A DNA stretch of 64,000 nucleotides from Betaproteobacteria bacterium UBA1934 (GCA_002337055.1 DDFG01000006.1:7175-71174); one strand, 5' to 3'; positions 1 through 9,283 are shown, counted from the first letter of the stretch. Translations and numbers: made by a program. Notes: generated by a model not told the origin, from the letters alone.

Positions 1-1179
1 CGGCTGGATCAGGTGCTCAATCTTTCCGGCGAAATCGGGCTGACCAAGAACCGGCTGACTAGTCTTCGTGCAGACATTCTCGCCGGGCGCGACGATCCGG
101 AAACCCTGCACGCGCTGGATCAGGCTGTCAGTCAGCTGGATCTGCTGGTTTCCGATCTGCAGAATTCCGTGATGAAGACGCGGATGCAGCCCATTGGACG
201 GCTCTTCCAGAAATACCCGCGCATTGCCCGTGATCTGGCGCGGCAATTGGGCAAAGATGTCGAACTGGTACTGGCTGGCGAAGAAACCGAAGTCGACAAG
301 ACGATGATCGAAGACTTGTCGGACCCGCTCATTCACTTGATCCGCAATGCAGTGGACCATGGCGTCGAAGGTCCGACCGAGCGGCAGGCTGCAGGCAAGC
401 CTGCCAAGAGTCTGGTGCGTCTGGAAGCCCGCCAGGAGGGGGACCACATCGTCATCATCGTTGCGGACGATGGTCGTGGCATGAGCGCCGAGCGCATTCG
501 CGCCAAGGCAGTCGACAAGGGGCTGATTACCGAAGAGGAGGCCAATACGCTCGATGAGCGGCAGAGCCTCAACCTGATCTTCCTGCCCGGATTCTCGACC
601 AAGTCTGAGATTTCGGATGTCTCGGGTCGTGGCGTAGGTATGGATGTCGTCAAGACCAACATCCAGAAACTCAACGGTTACATCGACATTCGCTCCGAGC
701 CGGGCAAGGGATCGGTGTTCATCATTTCTCTGCCACTGACCCTGGCCATTCTGCCCGTGTTGCTGGTGCTACTGGGCGACCAGCCGTTTGCGCTGCCGCT
801 ATCAATGGTGCGCGAGATTCTGCCGATCGAGCGCGACAAATTGCAGGAAGTGGGCGGCAAGGAAACGCTGGTCGTGCGTGGCGAGATCCTGCCAGTCATT
901 CCGCTCTCGCGCCTGCTTGGCTGGCCTCTGGTCAAGGCGCCCGAATACGGGGTGTTCATGCAGACTGCCGAGCGTACGTTCATTCTGGGAGTCGACAGCT
1001 TTGCCGGCCGCGACGATGCGGTAATCAAGTCGCTGGAAGACTTCCGGCCGCGCGGTGTGGCAGGGGTGACAACGCTTTCCAACGGCCAGATTGTGCTGAT
1101 CCTGGATATCAAGGAATTGCTGGCCGATGTCGGGCAGCATCCGGACGAACGCAATGTTCGAAGCATCGAATTTGCCTGA
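1..1179 (+). CDS. cheA: Chemotaxis histidine kinase CheA, 3' part
   Basis: The reading frame is open from base 1, so this is the C-terminal part (about 392 residues) of a longer protein whose HPt domain lies outside the window. It opens in the dimerisation helices (QVLNLSGEIGLTKNRL). The GHKL ATPase follows, with the N box LIRNAVDHG, the G1 box DDGRGM and the G2 region GRGVGMDVV. A CheW-like domain ends the protein. CheA passes chemoreceptor signals to CheY and CheB by phosphotransfer in the cytoplasm. A strong terminator follows, so cheA ends its operon here; no cheW, cheY or cheB follows it in the window. Family assignment is very secure; which chemosensory class it belongs to cannot be told from this part. 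Confidence 0.95.
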   Translation, partial: RLDQVLNLSGEIGLTKNRLTSLRADILAGRDDPETLHALDQAVSQLDLLVSDLQNSVMKTRMQPIGRLFQKYPRIARDLARQLGKDVELVLAGEETEVDKTMIEDLSDPLIHLIRNAVDHGVEGPTERQAAGKPAKSLVRLEARQEGDHIVIIVADDGRGMSAERIRAKAVDKGLITEEEANTLDERQSLNLIFLPGFSTKSEISDVSGRGVGMDVVKTNIQKLNGYIDIRSEPGKGSVFIISLPLTLAILPVLLVLLGDQPFALPLSMVREILPIERDKLQEVGGKETLVVRGEILPVIPLSRLLGWPLVKAPEYGVFMQTAERTFILGVDSFAGRDDAVIKSLEDFRPRGVAGVTTLSNGQIVLILDIKELLADVGQHPDERNVRSIEFA

Positions 1180-1203
1180 GCCTGACCAGACTAAGCAGAG
1201 CCT

Positions 1204-1233
1204 AAAAGAGAGGGGATTCCCCTCTCTTTTTTT
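1204..1233 (+). terminator. Rho-independent terminator after cheA
   Basis: A perfect stem (AAAGAGAGGGG pairing with CCCCTCTCTTT around an ATT loop) is followed at once by a run of seven or more T. It closes the cheA transcript and separates it from flhB. Confidence 0.92.
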
Positions 1234-1325
1234 GTTTACGCAATTAGTTGATGTATTACATTAAGTTTTCTTCAGATTAGCCGTAAAAAACTTGACGTAC
1301 ATATTTAATTTTTCTTGATTTTTCC

Positions 1326-1356
1326 TATAATAGCCGCATCGATACTCCAATGCGGC
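1326..1356 (+). promoter_or_regulatory. Candidate flhB promoter -10 and adjacent inverted repeat
   Basis: TATAAT lies at 1326-1331, about 27 bases before the flhB start; no convincing -35 box sits 16-18 bases upstream (the only TTGACG, at 1292-1297, is 28 bases away). A 7-bp inverted repeat, GCCGCAT (1333-1339) with ATGCGGC (1350-1356), fills the space between the -10 and the start codon and ends one base before the ATG. No Shine-Dalgarno sequence is visible. The repeat could be an operator near +1. No GG-N10-GC sigma-54 element was seen in the 1235-1357 gap. Confidence 0.45.
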
Positions 1357-1357
1357 C

Positions 1358-2491
1358 ATGGCAGAAGACAGCGATCTCGAACGGACAGAAGAGCCCACCG
1401 GCAGGCGCATTGAACAGGCGCGCGAGCAAGGGCAGATTCCGCATTCCCGTGAGTTGTCGACTTTTCTGGTGCTCATCGTTGGCGCGACGACCTTGTGGGT
1501 GATGGGGCAGTGGCTGGTGCAACGCTCCGCAGGCCTGACACGGCAGGCGCTGGTGGTCGATTACCAGTCCGCGCATGAACCGACGCAGATGCTGGTGCAT
1601 TTGGGCGATACTTTTAGCGGGATGCTGTTGTCTTTCGCGCCGGTGTTCGGCGCGCTGCTGCTCGCCGCACTGCTCGGGCCATTTTTTCTCAACGCCTGGG
1701 TCTTTGCGCCGAAATCTTTCATGCCTGATCTCACGCGCCTCAGTCCGCTAGCCGGATTCGGGCGCATGTTCTCTTGGAACAGCTTGGTGGAATTGGTCAA
1801 GGCGATCCTGAAAGCCAGCATCATCGGCGGAGTCGCCGTGGCACTGATCTGGAGCGAGCGCGATGACATTTTTGCACTGCTGGCCCAACCCTTGCCGGCA
1901 GGCATGGCCAGTGCCGGTCATTTGGTTTCCGTGTCTTTCCTGCTGCTGGTGGCGGCATTGGCGCTGATCGTGTTAGTCGATGTGCCTTTCCAGATCTGGC
2001 AATACTTCGACAAGCTCAAGATGAGCAAGGAAGAGGTCCGTCAGGAAATGAAGGAAATGCAGGGCGATCCGCAGGTCAAGGGGCGCATCCGCAGCCTCCA
2101 GATGCAGGCGGCCCGTCGCCGCATGATGGCTGCTGTGCCGCAGGCCGATGTGATTGTCACCAACCCCACCCATTTTGCCGTCGCGCTGGCCTACAAGACC
2201 GGTATGAAGGCACCCAAGGTGCTGGCCAAGGGCATGGGCGAGATTGCCTTGCGCATCCGCGAACTGGGCGCCCAACACGCCATCCCGCTGGTCGAAGCCC
2301 CGCCGTTGGCGCGGGCGCTCTATCGCCACAGCGAACTAGACCGCGATATTCCGGTGGCGCTATATACGGCAGTGGCAGAGGTGCTGGCGTATGTCTATCA
2401 ATTGGCACAGTGGCGCCAGCAAGGGGGGCAGTACCCAACGCTTTCCGGTGATCTGCAAGTGCCGCCCGAGCTGGTCCCGGAGGCCAACTAA
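1358..2491 (+). CDS. flhB: Flagellar export switch protein FlhB
   Basis: FlhB is the substrate-specificity switch of the flagellar type III export gate in the inner membrane. The 377-residue protein has a charged N-terminus, four hydrophobic segments between about residues 35 and 210, and the self-cleaving motif NPTH at residues 269-272 within VTNPTHFAVALAY. Length is normal. The start ATG has no evident ribosome binding site, but the N-terminal sequence DSDLERTEEPT is the family's usual beginning. The stop codon abuts the flhA ATG with no gap, so the two are translationally linked. It heads flhB-flhA-flhF-flhG-fliA-motC-motD. Confidence 0.97.
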   Translation: MAEDSDLERTEEPTGRRIEQAREQGQIPHSRELSTFLVLIVGATTLWVMGQWLVQRSAGLTRQALVVDYQSAHEPTQMLVHLGDTFSGMLLSFAPVFGALLLAALLGPFFLNAWVFAPKSFMPDLTRLSPLAGFGRMFSWNSLVELVKAILKASIIGGVAVALIWSERDDIFALLAQPLPAGMASAGHLVSVSFLLLVAALALIVLVDVPFQIWQYFDKLKMSKEEVRQEMKEMQGDPQVKGRIRSLQMQAARRRMMAAVPQADVIVTNPTHFAVALAYKTGMKAPKVLAKGMGEIALRIRELGAQHAIPLVEAPPLARALYRHSELDRDIPVALYTAVAEVLAYVYQLAQWRQQGGQYPTLSGDLQVPPELVPEAN

Positions 2492-4576
2492 ATGGCTACG
2501 GAGGCGCTCACCTTACAGAATTTCCTGAGCCGCTTCGGCGTTGCCCAGTTGGGCGCCCCGATGCTGATTCTCGCCATTCTGGCGATGATGGTGCTGCCGC
2601 TGCCGGCCTTTCTTCTCGACATGCTTTTCACCTTCAACATTGCGTTGTCAGTCATGGTGTTGCTCGTGGCGATCAATACGCAGCGTACGCTCGAGTTTTC
2701 CGTTTTTCCGACGGTGCTGCTGGTGACTACCCTGTTGAGGCTGTCGCTAAATGTGGCTTCGACGCGCGTGGTGATGCTGGAGGGGCACACCGGGCCCGAT
2801 GCGGCCGGCAAGGTGATCGAAGCGTTCGGGCATTTCCTGGTCGGTGGTAACTACGCGGTCGGTATTGTTGTCTTCGCGATCCTGGTCGTGATCAATTTTG
2901 TCGTCATCACCAAAGGTGCGGGTCGCGTGGCCGAAGTGTCGGCACGATTCACCCTGGATGCCATGCCGGGCAAGCAGATGGCGATCGACGCCGACCTGAA
3001 TGCGGGTTTGATCGGTGAAGACGACGCGCGTCGCCGTCGTTCCGAGATTGCGCGCGAGGCGGAGTTCTACGGGTCGATGGACGGTGCCTCGAAGTTCGTG
3101 CGCGGCGATGCCGTGGCGGGCATCATCATCATGCTGATCAACGTGATCGGTGGCCTCATTGTCGGCGTGCTCCAGCACAATATGGAAATCGCGCTGGCGG
3201 CGAAGAACTACACCCTGCTGACCATTGGCGATGGCCTGGTCGCCCAGATTCCGGCACTGATCATTTCCATCGCGGCGGGTATGGTGGTGACCCGCGTGTC
3301 GGATGAAAAGGACGTTGGCCAGCAGGTGCTCGGGCAGATGTTCCGGAACTGGCGCATCATCGCGTTGACTGCCGGGATCGTCGGCTTGCTTGGCCTGATT
3401 CCAGGCATGCCCAATCTGGTGTTCCTGATGTTGGCTGGGTCCATGGCCTGGATGGCCTATCGTATGGTCGAGCGTGAAAAACAGCCGGCGGCCGAAGCCG
3501 TGGTCGTTGCGCCGCCACCTGTGCAGGAAACGCAGGAAGCGAGTTGGGCTGACGTACAGCCTCTCGATGTGCTGGGGCTGGAAGTCGGGTACCGCCTGAT
3601 CCCGTTGGTCGACAAGATGCAGGATGGCGAACTGTTGCGGCGCATTCGGGGACTGCGCAAAAAGTTTGCTCAGGAGGTGGGTTTCCTCGTGTCGCCAGTG
3701 CATATCCGCGACAACCTCGAGTTGCGTCCGAATGCCTATCGCATTCTGCTAAAAGGAGTCGAGGTTGGCGCTGGCGAGGCGTATCCGGGGCAGCACCTGG
3801 CGATCAACCCTGGCCGTGTGGCGGGCACCCTGCCCGGCACCAGCACCCACGACCCTGCGTTCGGTCTGCCCGCCATCTGGATTGACTCCGCGTTGCGCGA
3901 ACAGGCGCAGGCGTTTGGATATACAGTGGTAGACGCATCGACCGTGGTGGCGACCCATCTCAATCACATTCTGCTCAGCCATGCTGCCGAACTGCTCGGC
4001 CGCCAGGAGGTGCAGCAGCTGCTCGACCATCTCGGCAAGGATATCCCCAAATTGGTGGAAGATCTCGTGCCCAAGGTCATCCCGCTCGGTGCCCTGCAAA
4101 AGGTACTCCAGAACCTGCTGGAAGAGGGTGTGCATATCCGTGATATGCGGACCATCATCGAGACCGTCGCCGATCACGCCACGCGCACACAGAATGCCGA
4201 CGAACTGACCACGCAGGTGCGTGTCGCCCTAGGGCGCGCTATCGTTCAGCAGCTCTATCCGGGCAACGGCGAAGTACTGGTGATGTCGCTCGATCCGGCG
4301 CTTGAGCGCCTGTTGTTGCAGGCGGTATCGGGCGGTAGCGACAAGGCAAGCTTTGAGCCTGGTCTGGCCGACACGCTGTTGCGCGAAGCCGCCGCCGCTG
4401 CCAAACGGCAGGAAGACATCGGCCAGCCTGCTGTCCTGCTGGTGCCCTCCAGCATTCGCTTGCTGCTGTCCCGTTTCCTGCGGCGCAGCGTACAGAATTT
4501 GCGCGTGCTCGCGCACAACGAAATTCCGGAAACCCGCATTCTCAAGGTGACATCGCTCATCGGAGGTAGATCATGA
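2492..4576 (+). CDS. flhA: Flagellar export gate protein FlhA
   Basis: FlhA is the ring-forming gate component that docks export substrates and their chaperones. The 694-residue product has about eight membrane segments in its first 320 residues, the FHIPEP-family signature region (TLLRLSLNVASTRVV, then GDAVAGIIIMLINVIGG) and a long cytoplasmic domain from about residue 345. The ATG follows the flhB stop directly. The 3' end overlaps the flhF start by 4 bases in an ATGA arrangement. No anomaly in length or motifs was seen. Confidence 0.98.
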   Translation: MATEALTLQNFLSRFGVAQLGAPMLILAILAMMVLPLPAFLLDMLFTFNIALSVMVLLVAINTQRTLEFSVFPTVLLVTTLLRLSLNVASTRVVMLEGHTGPDAAGKVIEAFGHFLVGGNYAVGIVVFAILVVINFVVITKGAGRVAEVSARFTLDAMPGKQMAIDADLNAGLIGEDDARRRRSEIAREAEFYGSMDGASKFVRGDAVAGIIIMLINVIGGLIVGVLQHNMEIALAAKNYTLLTIGDGLVAQIPALIISIAAGMVVTRVSDEKDVGQQVLGQMFRNWRIIALTAGIVGLLGLIPGMPNLVFLMLAGSMAWMAYRMVEREKQPAAEAVVVAPPPVQETQEASWADVQPLDVLGLEVGYRLIPLVDKMQDGELLRRIRGLRKKFAQEVGFLVSPVHIRDNLELRPNAYRILLKGVEVGAGEAYPGQHLAINPGRVAGTLPGTSTHDPAFGLPAIWIDSALREQAQAFGYTVVDASTVVATHLNHILLSHAAELLGRQEVQQLLDHLGKDIPKLVEDLVPKVIPLGALQKVLQNLLEEGVHIRDMRTIIETVADHATRTQNADELTTQVRVALGRAIVQQLYPGNGEVLVMSLDPALERLLLQAVSGGSDKASFEPGLADTLLREAAAAAKRQEDIGQPAVLLVPSSIRLLLSRFLRRSVQNLRVLAHNEIPETRILKVTSLIGGRS

Positions 4577-6102
4577 ACGTCCGCAAATTTGTCGCCGCCA
4601 ACGCCCGCGATGCTCTCCGCAAAGTCAAGGAGACGCTGGGTCCCGATGCGATTATTCTGTCCAACCGCGGTGTGGCCGGTGGTGTCGAGATCATGGCCGT
4701 CGCGGCCCGCGAAATGGCCATGTTGGTACCGACGCCATCGCGGAATGAGCCCCCCGTCGTACGGCCGGCACCACCGCCTTTGGGGCGGCCTGCCGCACCG
4801 ACGACCGTTGAGGACGAGGACTACAGCGTGAGCCTGAGCCGTGCTCGGGCGGCTGCCAGCCGGTCGGAAACCCCCCTCCGGCAAGAAAGTGCCGGCCGTG
4901 TGGAATCTGTCCCGCGTATGACCTCCGCACCGAAAGTCGAAGCGAGTCTTCGTCCCGAGCACGGTCGTCCGGCGGCACCGGCGGCGGTTGCGCGACCGAC
5001 GCCGGCAGCTGCGATCACGCCGACCGTAAACGCCGCGATTCCAAAGAATGGCGGATTGCGTAACCTTGACCTCCCGTCGCGGGCGATTGCCCGGCCTGAC
5101 GCTCTGGACGTGCCGCGCCCGGCCGCCGCGCCGGCGCGTGCTGAAGCGCAGGTGATACCTGTAGAGATGATGGACGAGATTCGCGCTCTGCGCAGGATCG
5201 TCGAACAGCATCTGGCCGGATTTGCCTGGGGTGAAACGGCACGCCGTGAACCGGTCAAGACGGAAATCCTAAGGCAGATGCTGGAAGCAGGATTCTCGCC
5301 GCAATTTGCGCGCGAACTGTTGACCGATTTGCCGACCGAACTCGATGTCGGGCAGGCGATGGCCTGGGCAAAAGGCGCCGCCGACCGTAGCTTGCTGACT
5401 ATCAACAGCGACGCCGATATCATCGATCAGGGCGGTGTGTATGCGCTGGTTGGGCCGACGGGTGTCGGCAAAACCACTACCACTGCCAAGCTGGCGGCCC
5501 GCTCCGTGTTGCGGCACGGCCCCGGCAAGGTGGCCCTGGTGACCACCGACAGCTACCGTATCGGCGCGCATGAGCAACTGCGTATCTATGGCCGGATTCT
5601 GGGAATTTCGGTGTATCTGGTCAAGGATGCCGCCGAATTGCGACAAACCCTGCACGAATTGCAGCATAAACACATTGTGCTGATCGACACCATGGGCATG
5701 AGCCAGAAAGATAAGTTGGTGGCCGAACTGACCGACATGCTCGCCGCGTGTCGCGTGCAGCGTTTGTTACTGCTGTCCTCGACCTCGCGCGGCGATACTC
5801 TGGATGATGTGGTGCGTGCATATCTGGGTGAAAGCCTGGCGGGCTGTATTCTCACCAAGGTGGATGAAGCGGCCAGTCTGGCGGCGACGCTGGATGTCAT
5901 CATGCGGCACGGATTGCGCCTGCACTATGTATGCAACGGACAACGCGTGCCGGAGGACCTGCACCTTCCCAATCGTACATACCTCGTACATCGTGCTTTC
6001 AAGGATGCTCCCACGGCCTCGCCGCACCGCTTGGAAGGGGTTGAATCGACCTTGGTGATGGCCAATGCCGGCGCTGTCGCCATGGGAGGACTGCGTGGCT
6101 GA
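4573..6102 (+). CDS. flhF: Flagellar SRP-like GTPase FlhF
   Basis: FlhF is an SRP-type GTPase that sets the position and number of polar flagella. The N-terminal B domain starts MNVRKFVAANARDALRKVK. A proline- and alanine-rich linker (about residues 60-190) follows, then the NG domain with the P-loop GPTGVGKTTTT at about 292-302, the G3-type DTMG and the G4-type TKVDE. A GGAGGT ribosome binding site lies before the ATG, which overlaps the flhA stop by 4 bases. Presence of flhF and flhG argues for polar rather than peritrichous flagella. Confidence 0.96.
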   Translation: MNVRKFVAANARDALRKVKETLGPDAIILSNRGVAGGVEIMAVAAREMAMLVPTPSRNEPPVVRPAPPPLGRPAAPTTVEDEDYSVSLSRARAAASRSETPLRQESAGRVESVPRMTSAPKVEASLRPEHGRPAAPAAVARPTPAAAITPTVNAAIPKNGGLRNLDLPSRAIARPDALDVPRPAAAPARAEAQVIPVEMMDEIRALRRIVEQHLAGFAWGETARREPVKTEILRQMLEAGFSPQFARELLTDLPTELDVGQAMAWAKGAADRSLLTINSDADIIDQGGVYALVGPTGVGKTTTTAKLAARSVLRHGPGKVALVTTDSYRIGAHEQLRIYGRILGISVYLVKDAAELRQTLHELQHKHIVLIDTMGMSQKDKLVAELTDMLAACRVQRLLLLSSTSRGDTLDDVVRAYLGESLAGCILTKVDEAASLAATLDVIMRHGLRLHYVCNGQRVPEDLHLPNRTYLVHRAFKDAPTASPHRLEGVESTLVMANAGAVAMGGLRG

Positions 6103-6985
6103 GTTCTATGTCGATCAGGCGGCGGGATTGCGACGCCTGTTCGGTGGCGGGCAACTTCAGGCCGTTGCCTTTGCTGCGGGCAGCGAGGGACTCGGTCGCA
6201 CCGCATTGGTTGCTAATCTGGGCACGGCACTGGCGCGTCTGGGCAAAGATGTCATGCTGATTGACGAAAACGCCGGAAGCGACGATCTGGCAGCGCATTT
6301 CGGGCAAACTGCCAGTCGCGATCTCGACGATGTCCTGACCGGACGTTGTGATTTGGTAGATGCCGTGATCGAGTTAATGCCGGGCTTGCAACTGCTGCCG
6401 GCCGCGCGTAGTCTGCGTCGCTTTGGAGCGCTGGCTGGCCGGCCGGCCACCTTGTTGGGTGACCGCCTCCAGTCGCTGGATCGTCCCGTCGACGTCATCC
6501 TGATCGACACCTGCGTGCGTCACCCCTTGGGCTACTCGCCTTTTGCGCTGGCCGCGCACGAGACCGTGGTGGTGCTATCCGGGCATGGCGCATCGATCAC
6601 CGAAGGCTATTCGCTGATCAAGAAAGGCAGTCAGGCTTTTGCACGGCGTTCTTTCCGAATTCTGGTCAATCGCGTCAAAACGCAACCGGATGCGCGCGCC
6701 ATTTTCGACAACATTGCCGATGTGGCCGCCCAGCGTCGTCTGGCCCGCCTGGATTACGCCGGGGCGGTACCGCTCGACGAGGCGTTGCGCCAGTCAACCC
6801 GCCTTGCGCAGCCGGTAATGGTCACTCATCCGGACTCGCTGGCAGCGTCTTCGCTACGCGAGATTGCGGGCGATATGCTGCGCTGGCGGCAAGCGCCTGC
6901 CGAAGCCGGTGGGGTCAAGCAATTCTTTCAGCAACTGCTACACTTGAGCCAACGAATGACACCCTGCGCCCTTAAAACGGGATAA
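6095..6985 (+). CDS. flhG: MinD-like flagellar number regulator FlhG (FleN), with degenerate P-loop
   Basis: Position after flhF and overall MinD/ParA-like form identify the flagellar number regulator FlhG/FleN, usually an ATPase that restrains the flagellar master activator and FlhF. I chose the GTG at 6095 because GGGAGGA lies 7-11 bases upstream; an in-frame ATG at 6065 lies inside flhF without such a site. The expected deviant Walker A (KGGxGKT) reads GSEGLGRT here: both lysines are replaced. The usual LxDAD-type segment reads LIDENAG and the later switch region reads LIDTCVR. Nucleotide hydrolysis may therefore be weak or lost. Length (296 residues) is normal. Confidence 0.85.
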   Translation: MAEFYVDQAAGLRRLFGGGQLQAVAFAAGSEGLGRTALVANLGTALARLGKDVMLIDENAGSDDLAAHFGQTASRDLDDVLTGRCDLVDAVIELMPGLQLLPAARSLRRFGALAGRPATLLGDRLQSLDRPVDVILIDTCVRHPLGYSPFALAAHETVVVLSGHGASITEGYSLIKKGSQAFARRSFRILVNRVKTQPDARAIFDNIADVAAQRRLARLDYAGAVPLDEALRQSTRLAQPVMVTHPDSLAASSLREIAGDMLRWRQAPAEAGGVKQFFQQLLHLSQRMTPCALKTG

Positions 6986-6993
6986 CCTTCGCC

Positions 6994-7749
6994 ATGTACA
7001 ACGCTGCGGGTCGCCCTGACCGCGAACAACTGGTTCAGCGTTTTGTTCCCCTGGTCAAGCGGATCGCCTATCACTTGATGGCGCGCTTGCCTGCCAGCGT
7101 ATTGGTCGATGATCTTGTACAAAATGGCATGATCGGCCTGCTTGACGCGCTCGAGCGTTTCGAGGAGGGGTACGGCGCGCAGTTTGAAACCTATGCTACG
7201 CAGCGCATCAAGGGCGCAATGCTAGATGGTCTGCGCGACAACGATACCCTGCCGCGCCAGTTGCGGCGCGAAATGCGGCGTATCGAGACCGCCATGACGC
7301 AACTGGAACAGAGTCATTTTCGCGCCCCGACCGAATCCGAGATCGCCGAGGCAGTGGGCTTGCCGCTTCCCGATTACCAGCGCACCTTGCAGGAGGCGCG
7401 TGGCCATCAATTGCTCTATTTCGAGGATCTGAGCAGTGACGATGACGAGGGGTTTCTGGATCGCCACGTTACCGACGACAATGCCAACCCTCTCCGTCTG
7501 CTCGAAGACAAAGGCTTACGCGAGGCGCTGGTGATGGCCATCGACAAACTGCCCGAACGCGAAAAGATGGTGATGGCGCTCTACTACGAACAGGAATTGA
7601 ATCTCAAGGAAATCGGCGAGGTGCTGGGCGTGACCGAATCCCGTGTCTGCCAGTTGCACAGCCAGGCTGTCGCGCGCCTGCGTGCCGAGGTGGTCGGTGA
7701 CGCGCTTCCCAAGGCGCGGGCGAGACGAAAGGGCAAAGCCAATGGATAA
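6994..7749 (+). CDS. fliA: Flagellar sigma factor sigma-28, FliA
   Basis: FliA directs RNA polymerase to late flagellar genes and is held inactive by FlgM until the hook is complete. The 251-residue protein shows region 2 (LVDDLVQNGMIGLLDAL and FETYATQRIKGAMLDGLR), region 3 (PTESEIAEAVGLP) and a region 4 helix-turn-helix (LKEIGEVLGVTESRVCQLHSQA). The ATG lies 8 bases after the flhG stop, and its 3' end overlaps motC by 8 bases. Promoters matching its consensus occur before flgM, flgK and the first flagellin in this window. Confidence 0.97.
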   Translation: MYNAAGRPDREQLVQRFVPLVKRIAYHLMARLPASVLVDDLVQNGMIGLLDALERFEEGYGAQFETYATQRIKGAMLDGLRDNDTLPRQLRREMRRIETAMTQLEQSHFRAPTESEIAEAVGLPLPDYQRTLQEARGHQLLYFEDLSSDDDEGFLDRHVTDDNANPLRLLEDKGLREALVMAIDKLPEREKMVMALYYEQELNLKEIGEVLGVTESRVCQLHSQAVARLRAEVVGDALPKARARRKGKANG

Positions 7750-8488
7750 GATCAGCCTCGGTGGATTGATCCTGGGTGTGATCGCCATCGTCGGCGGGCA
7801 GGTGCTCGAAGGAGGGCATGTCGCGTCGCTGGTGCAGCCGACCGCGCTGCTGATCGTCTGCGGTGGCACGCTCGGCGCGGTCATGCTGCAATCGCCTTTC
7901 GCCGTGTTCCGGCGGGGCTTTCGCATGGCGAAGTGGGTGTGGATGCCGCCCCTTGTCGACTATCGCCGTACGATCGATCAGGTGATTGTCTGGAGCCAGA
8001 TTTCTCGCCGCGAAGGCCTGCTCGCACTGGAAAACCAGATTCCCCGGCTGCCGGACCCGTTTGTCAAACGATCCCTGCAAATGCTGGTCGACGGCGCCGA
8101 TCCTGAGCGTTTGCGCGAGGTGATGGAAGTTGAAATCGACAGCTATGAAGACGAGCTTCGTCAAGGTGCCAAAATATGGGAAGCGGCGGGCGGCTATTCG
8201 CCGACCATCGGCATTCTCGGTGCAGTGATGGGCTTGATTCATGTGATGGAGAATCTGACCGATCCTTCCCGCCTGGGGGCCGGGATTGCCGTGGCCTTTG
8301 TGGCGACGATCTACGGTGTGGGGCTTGCCAATCTCGTCTACCTGCCGATCGCCGGCAAACTGAAATACCACATCGCCCGGCTGGTAACCTTGCGGGTGAT
8401 GCTGGTCGACGGCCTGGTGGGTATTGCCGTGGGCGATAACCCGCGCATCATCGAAAGCCGCCTCAAGGGTTACCACGTCCAGAGTTGA
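7742..8488 (+). CDS. motC: Flagellar motor stator protein MotC (MotA family)
   Basis: Stator subunit of the MotA/TolQ/ExbB family: four inner-membrane helices and a large cytoplasmic loop that pushes on FliG. The ATG at 7742 is chosen because the resulting start, MDKISLGGLILGVIAIVGG, is a first membrane helix; the frame is open further upstream but only inside fliA. The helix 3-4 region (GGYSPTIGILGAVMGLIHVM and AFVATIYGVGLANLVYLP) is clear. Length is 248 residues. Sequence style and pairing with a MotD-like partner favour the MotC/MotD set of Pseudomonas over MotA/MotB. motD starts 3 bases later. Confidence 0.93.
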   Translation: MDKISLGGLILGVIAIVGGQVLEGGHVASLVQPTALLIVCGGTLGAVMLQSPFAVFRRGFRMAKWVWMPPLVDYRRTIDQVIVWSQISRREGLLALENQIPRLPDPFVKRSLQMLVDGADPERLREVMEVEIDSYEDELRQGAKIWEAAGGYSPTIGILGAVMGLIHVMENLTDPSRLGAGIAVAFVATIYGVGLANLVYLPIAGKLKYHIARLVTLRVMLVDGLVGIAVGDNPRIIESRLKGYHVQS

Positions 8489-8491
8489 GCG

Positions 8492-9280
8492 ATGCGCCGC
8501 AAACGTCACGTCGAAGAACACGAAAATCATGAGCGCTGGTTGGTGTCGTACGCCGACTTCATCACGCTGCTGTTTGCCTTCTTCGTCGTGATGTATGCCA
8601 TTTCGTCCGTCAATGAAGGCAAGTACAAAGTGCTTTCCAATTCACTGGTGAACGCCTTTCACAATGCCACGGGGCAGCCCGGCGGTCAGGTACTGGTGGT
8701 GAGCCCTGGGTCGCCGCCCATCCAGGCGCGGGCGCCCGGGCGTCCCGAAACCGCACCCGAAGCGGGAGAGCGTCAGCAGCAACGGGAAAAGATGAAAAAT
8801 GTGGCGAAAAATATCATGGAGGCCCTGGCGCCCTTGGTTCGCCAGGGCAAGGTCAAACTGCTGGAGACCAGCCGCGGCGTGACTATCGAAATCAACGACA
8901 GCATTCTTTTCTCGCCGGGGCAGGCCAAACTTCAATCCGCATCGATCAGCGCCATGCAATCCGTAGCCCAGGTGCTCGCCAGCACCGACTTTCCGATCAC
9001 CATCGAAGGGCATACCGACAATATTCCGATCAGCACGCCACAGTTTCCTTCCAACTGGGAACTATCGGCGCTCAGGGCGACCACGGTGCTGCGTTTGTTC
9101 AACGAGGGGGGCGTCGGGGCCGAAAGGTTGACGGCTATCGGTTATGGCGAAACACGGCCAGTGGAAACCAATCAATCCGTCGAAGGGCGGGCGCGCAATC
9201 GCCGTGTCAGCATCTTGATCGACTCGGCGCGCCCGGAGGAACCGGTCGAGGTGAAGGAACCCGCCGCCCCTGCGCAGTAG
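8492..9280 (+). CDS. motD: Flagellar motor stator protein MotD (MotB family)
   Basis: Peptidoglycan-anchored stator subunit. The single membrane helix has the channel aspartate in SYADFITLLFAFFVVMYA, followed by the plug-like SSVNEGKYKVLSNSL. A proline-rich linker leads to an OmpA/MotB domain (about residues 125-245) with ITIEGHTDNIPI and the closing GRARNRRVSILID. Length 262 residues. The gene ends 3 bases from the convergent flgN stop with no terminator between them. Whether protons or sodium drive it cannot be settled by eye. Confidence 0.93.
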   Translation: MRRKRHVEEHENHERWLVSYADFITLLFAFFVVMYAISSVNEGKYKVLSNSLVNAFHNATGQPGGQVLVVSPGSPPIQARAPGRPETAPEAGERQQQREKMKNVAKNIMEALAPLVRQGKVKLLETSRGVTIEINDSILFSPGQAKLQSASISAMQSVAQVLASTDFPITIEGHTDNIPISTPQFPSNWELSALRATTVLRLFNEGGVGAERLTAIGYGETRPVETNQSVEGRARNRRVSILIDSARPEEPVEVKEPAAPAQ

Positions 9281-9283
9281 CGC

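Noticed and set aside
2747..3703. Long open frame of 318 codons antisense to flhA
   Set aside because: It is His/Arg/Asp-rich shadow sequence of a highly conserved gene, with no family resemblance or ribosome binding site.
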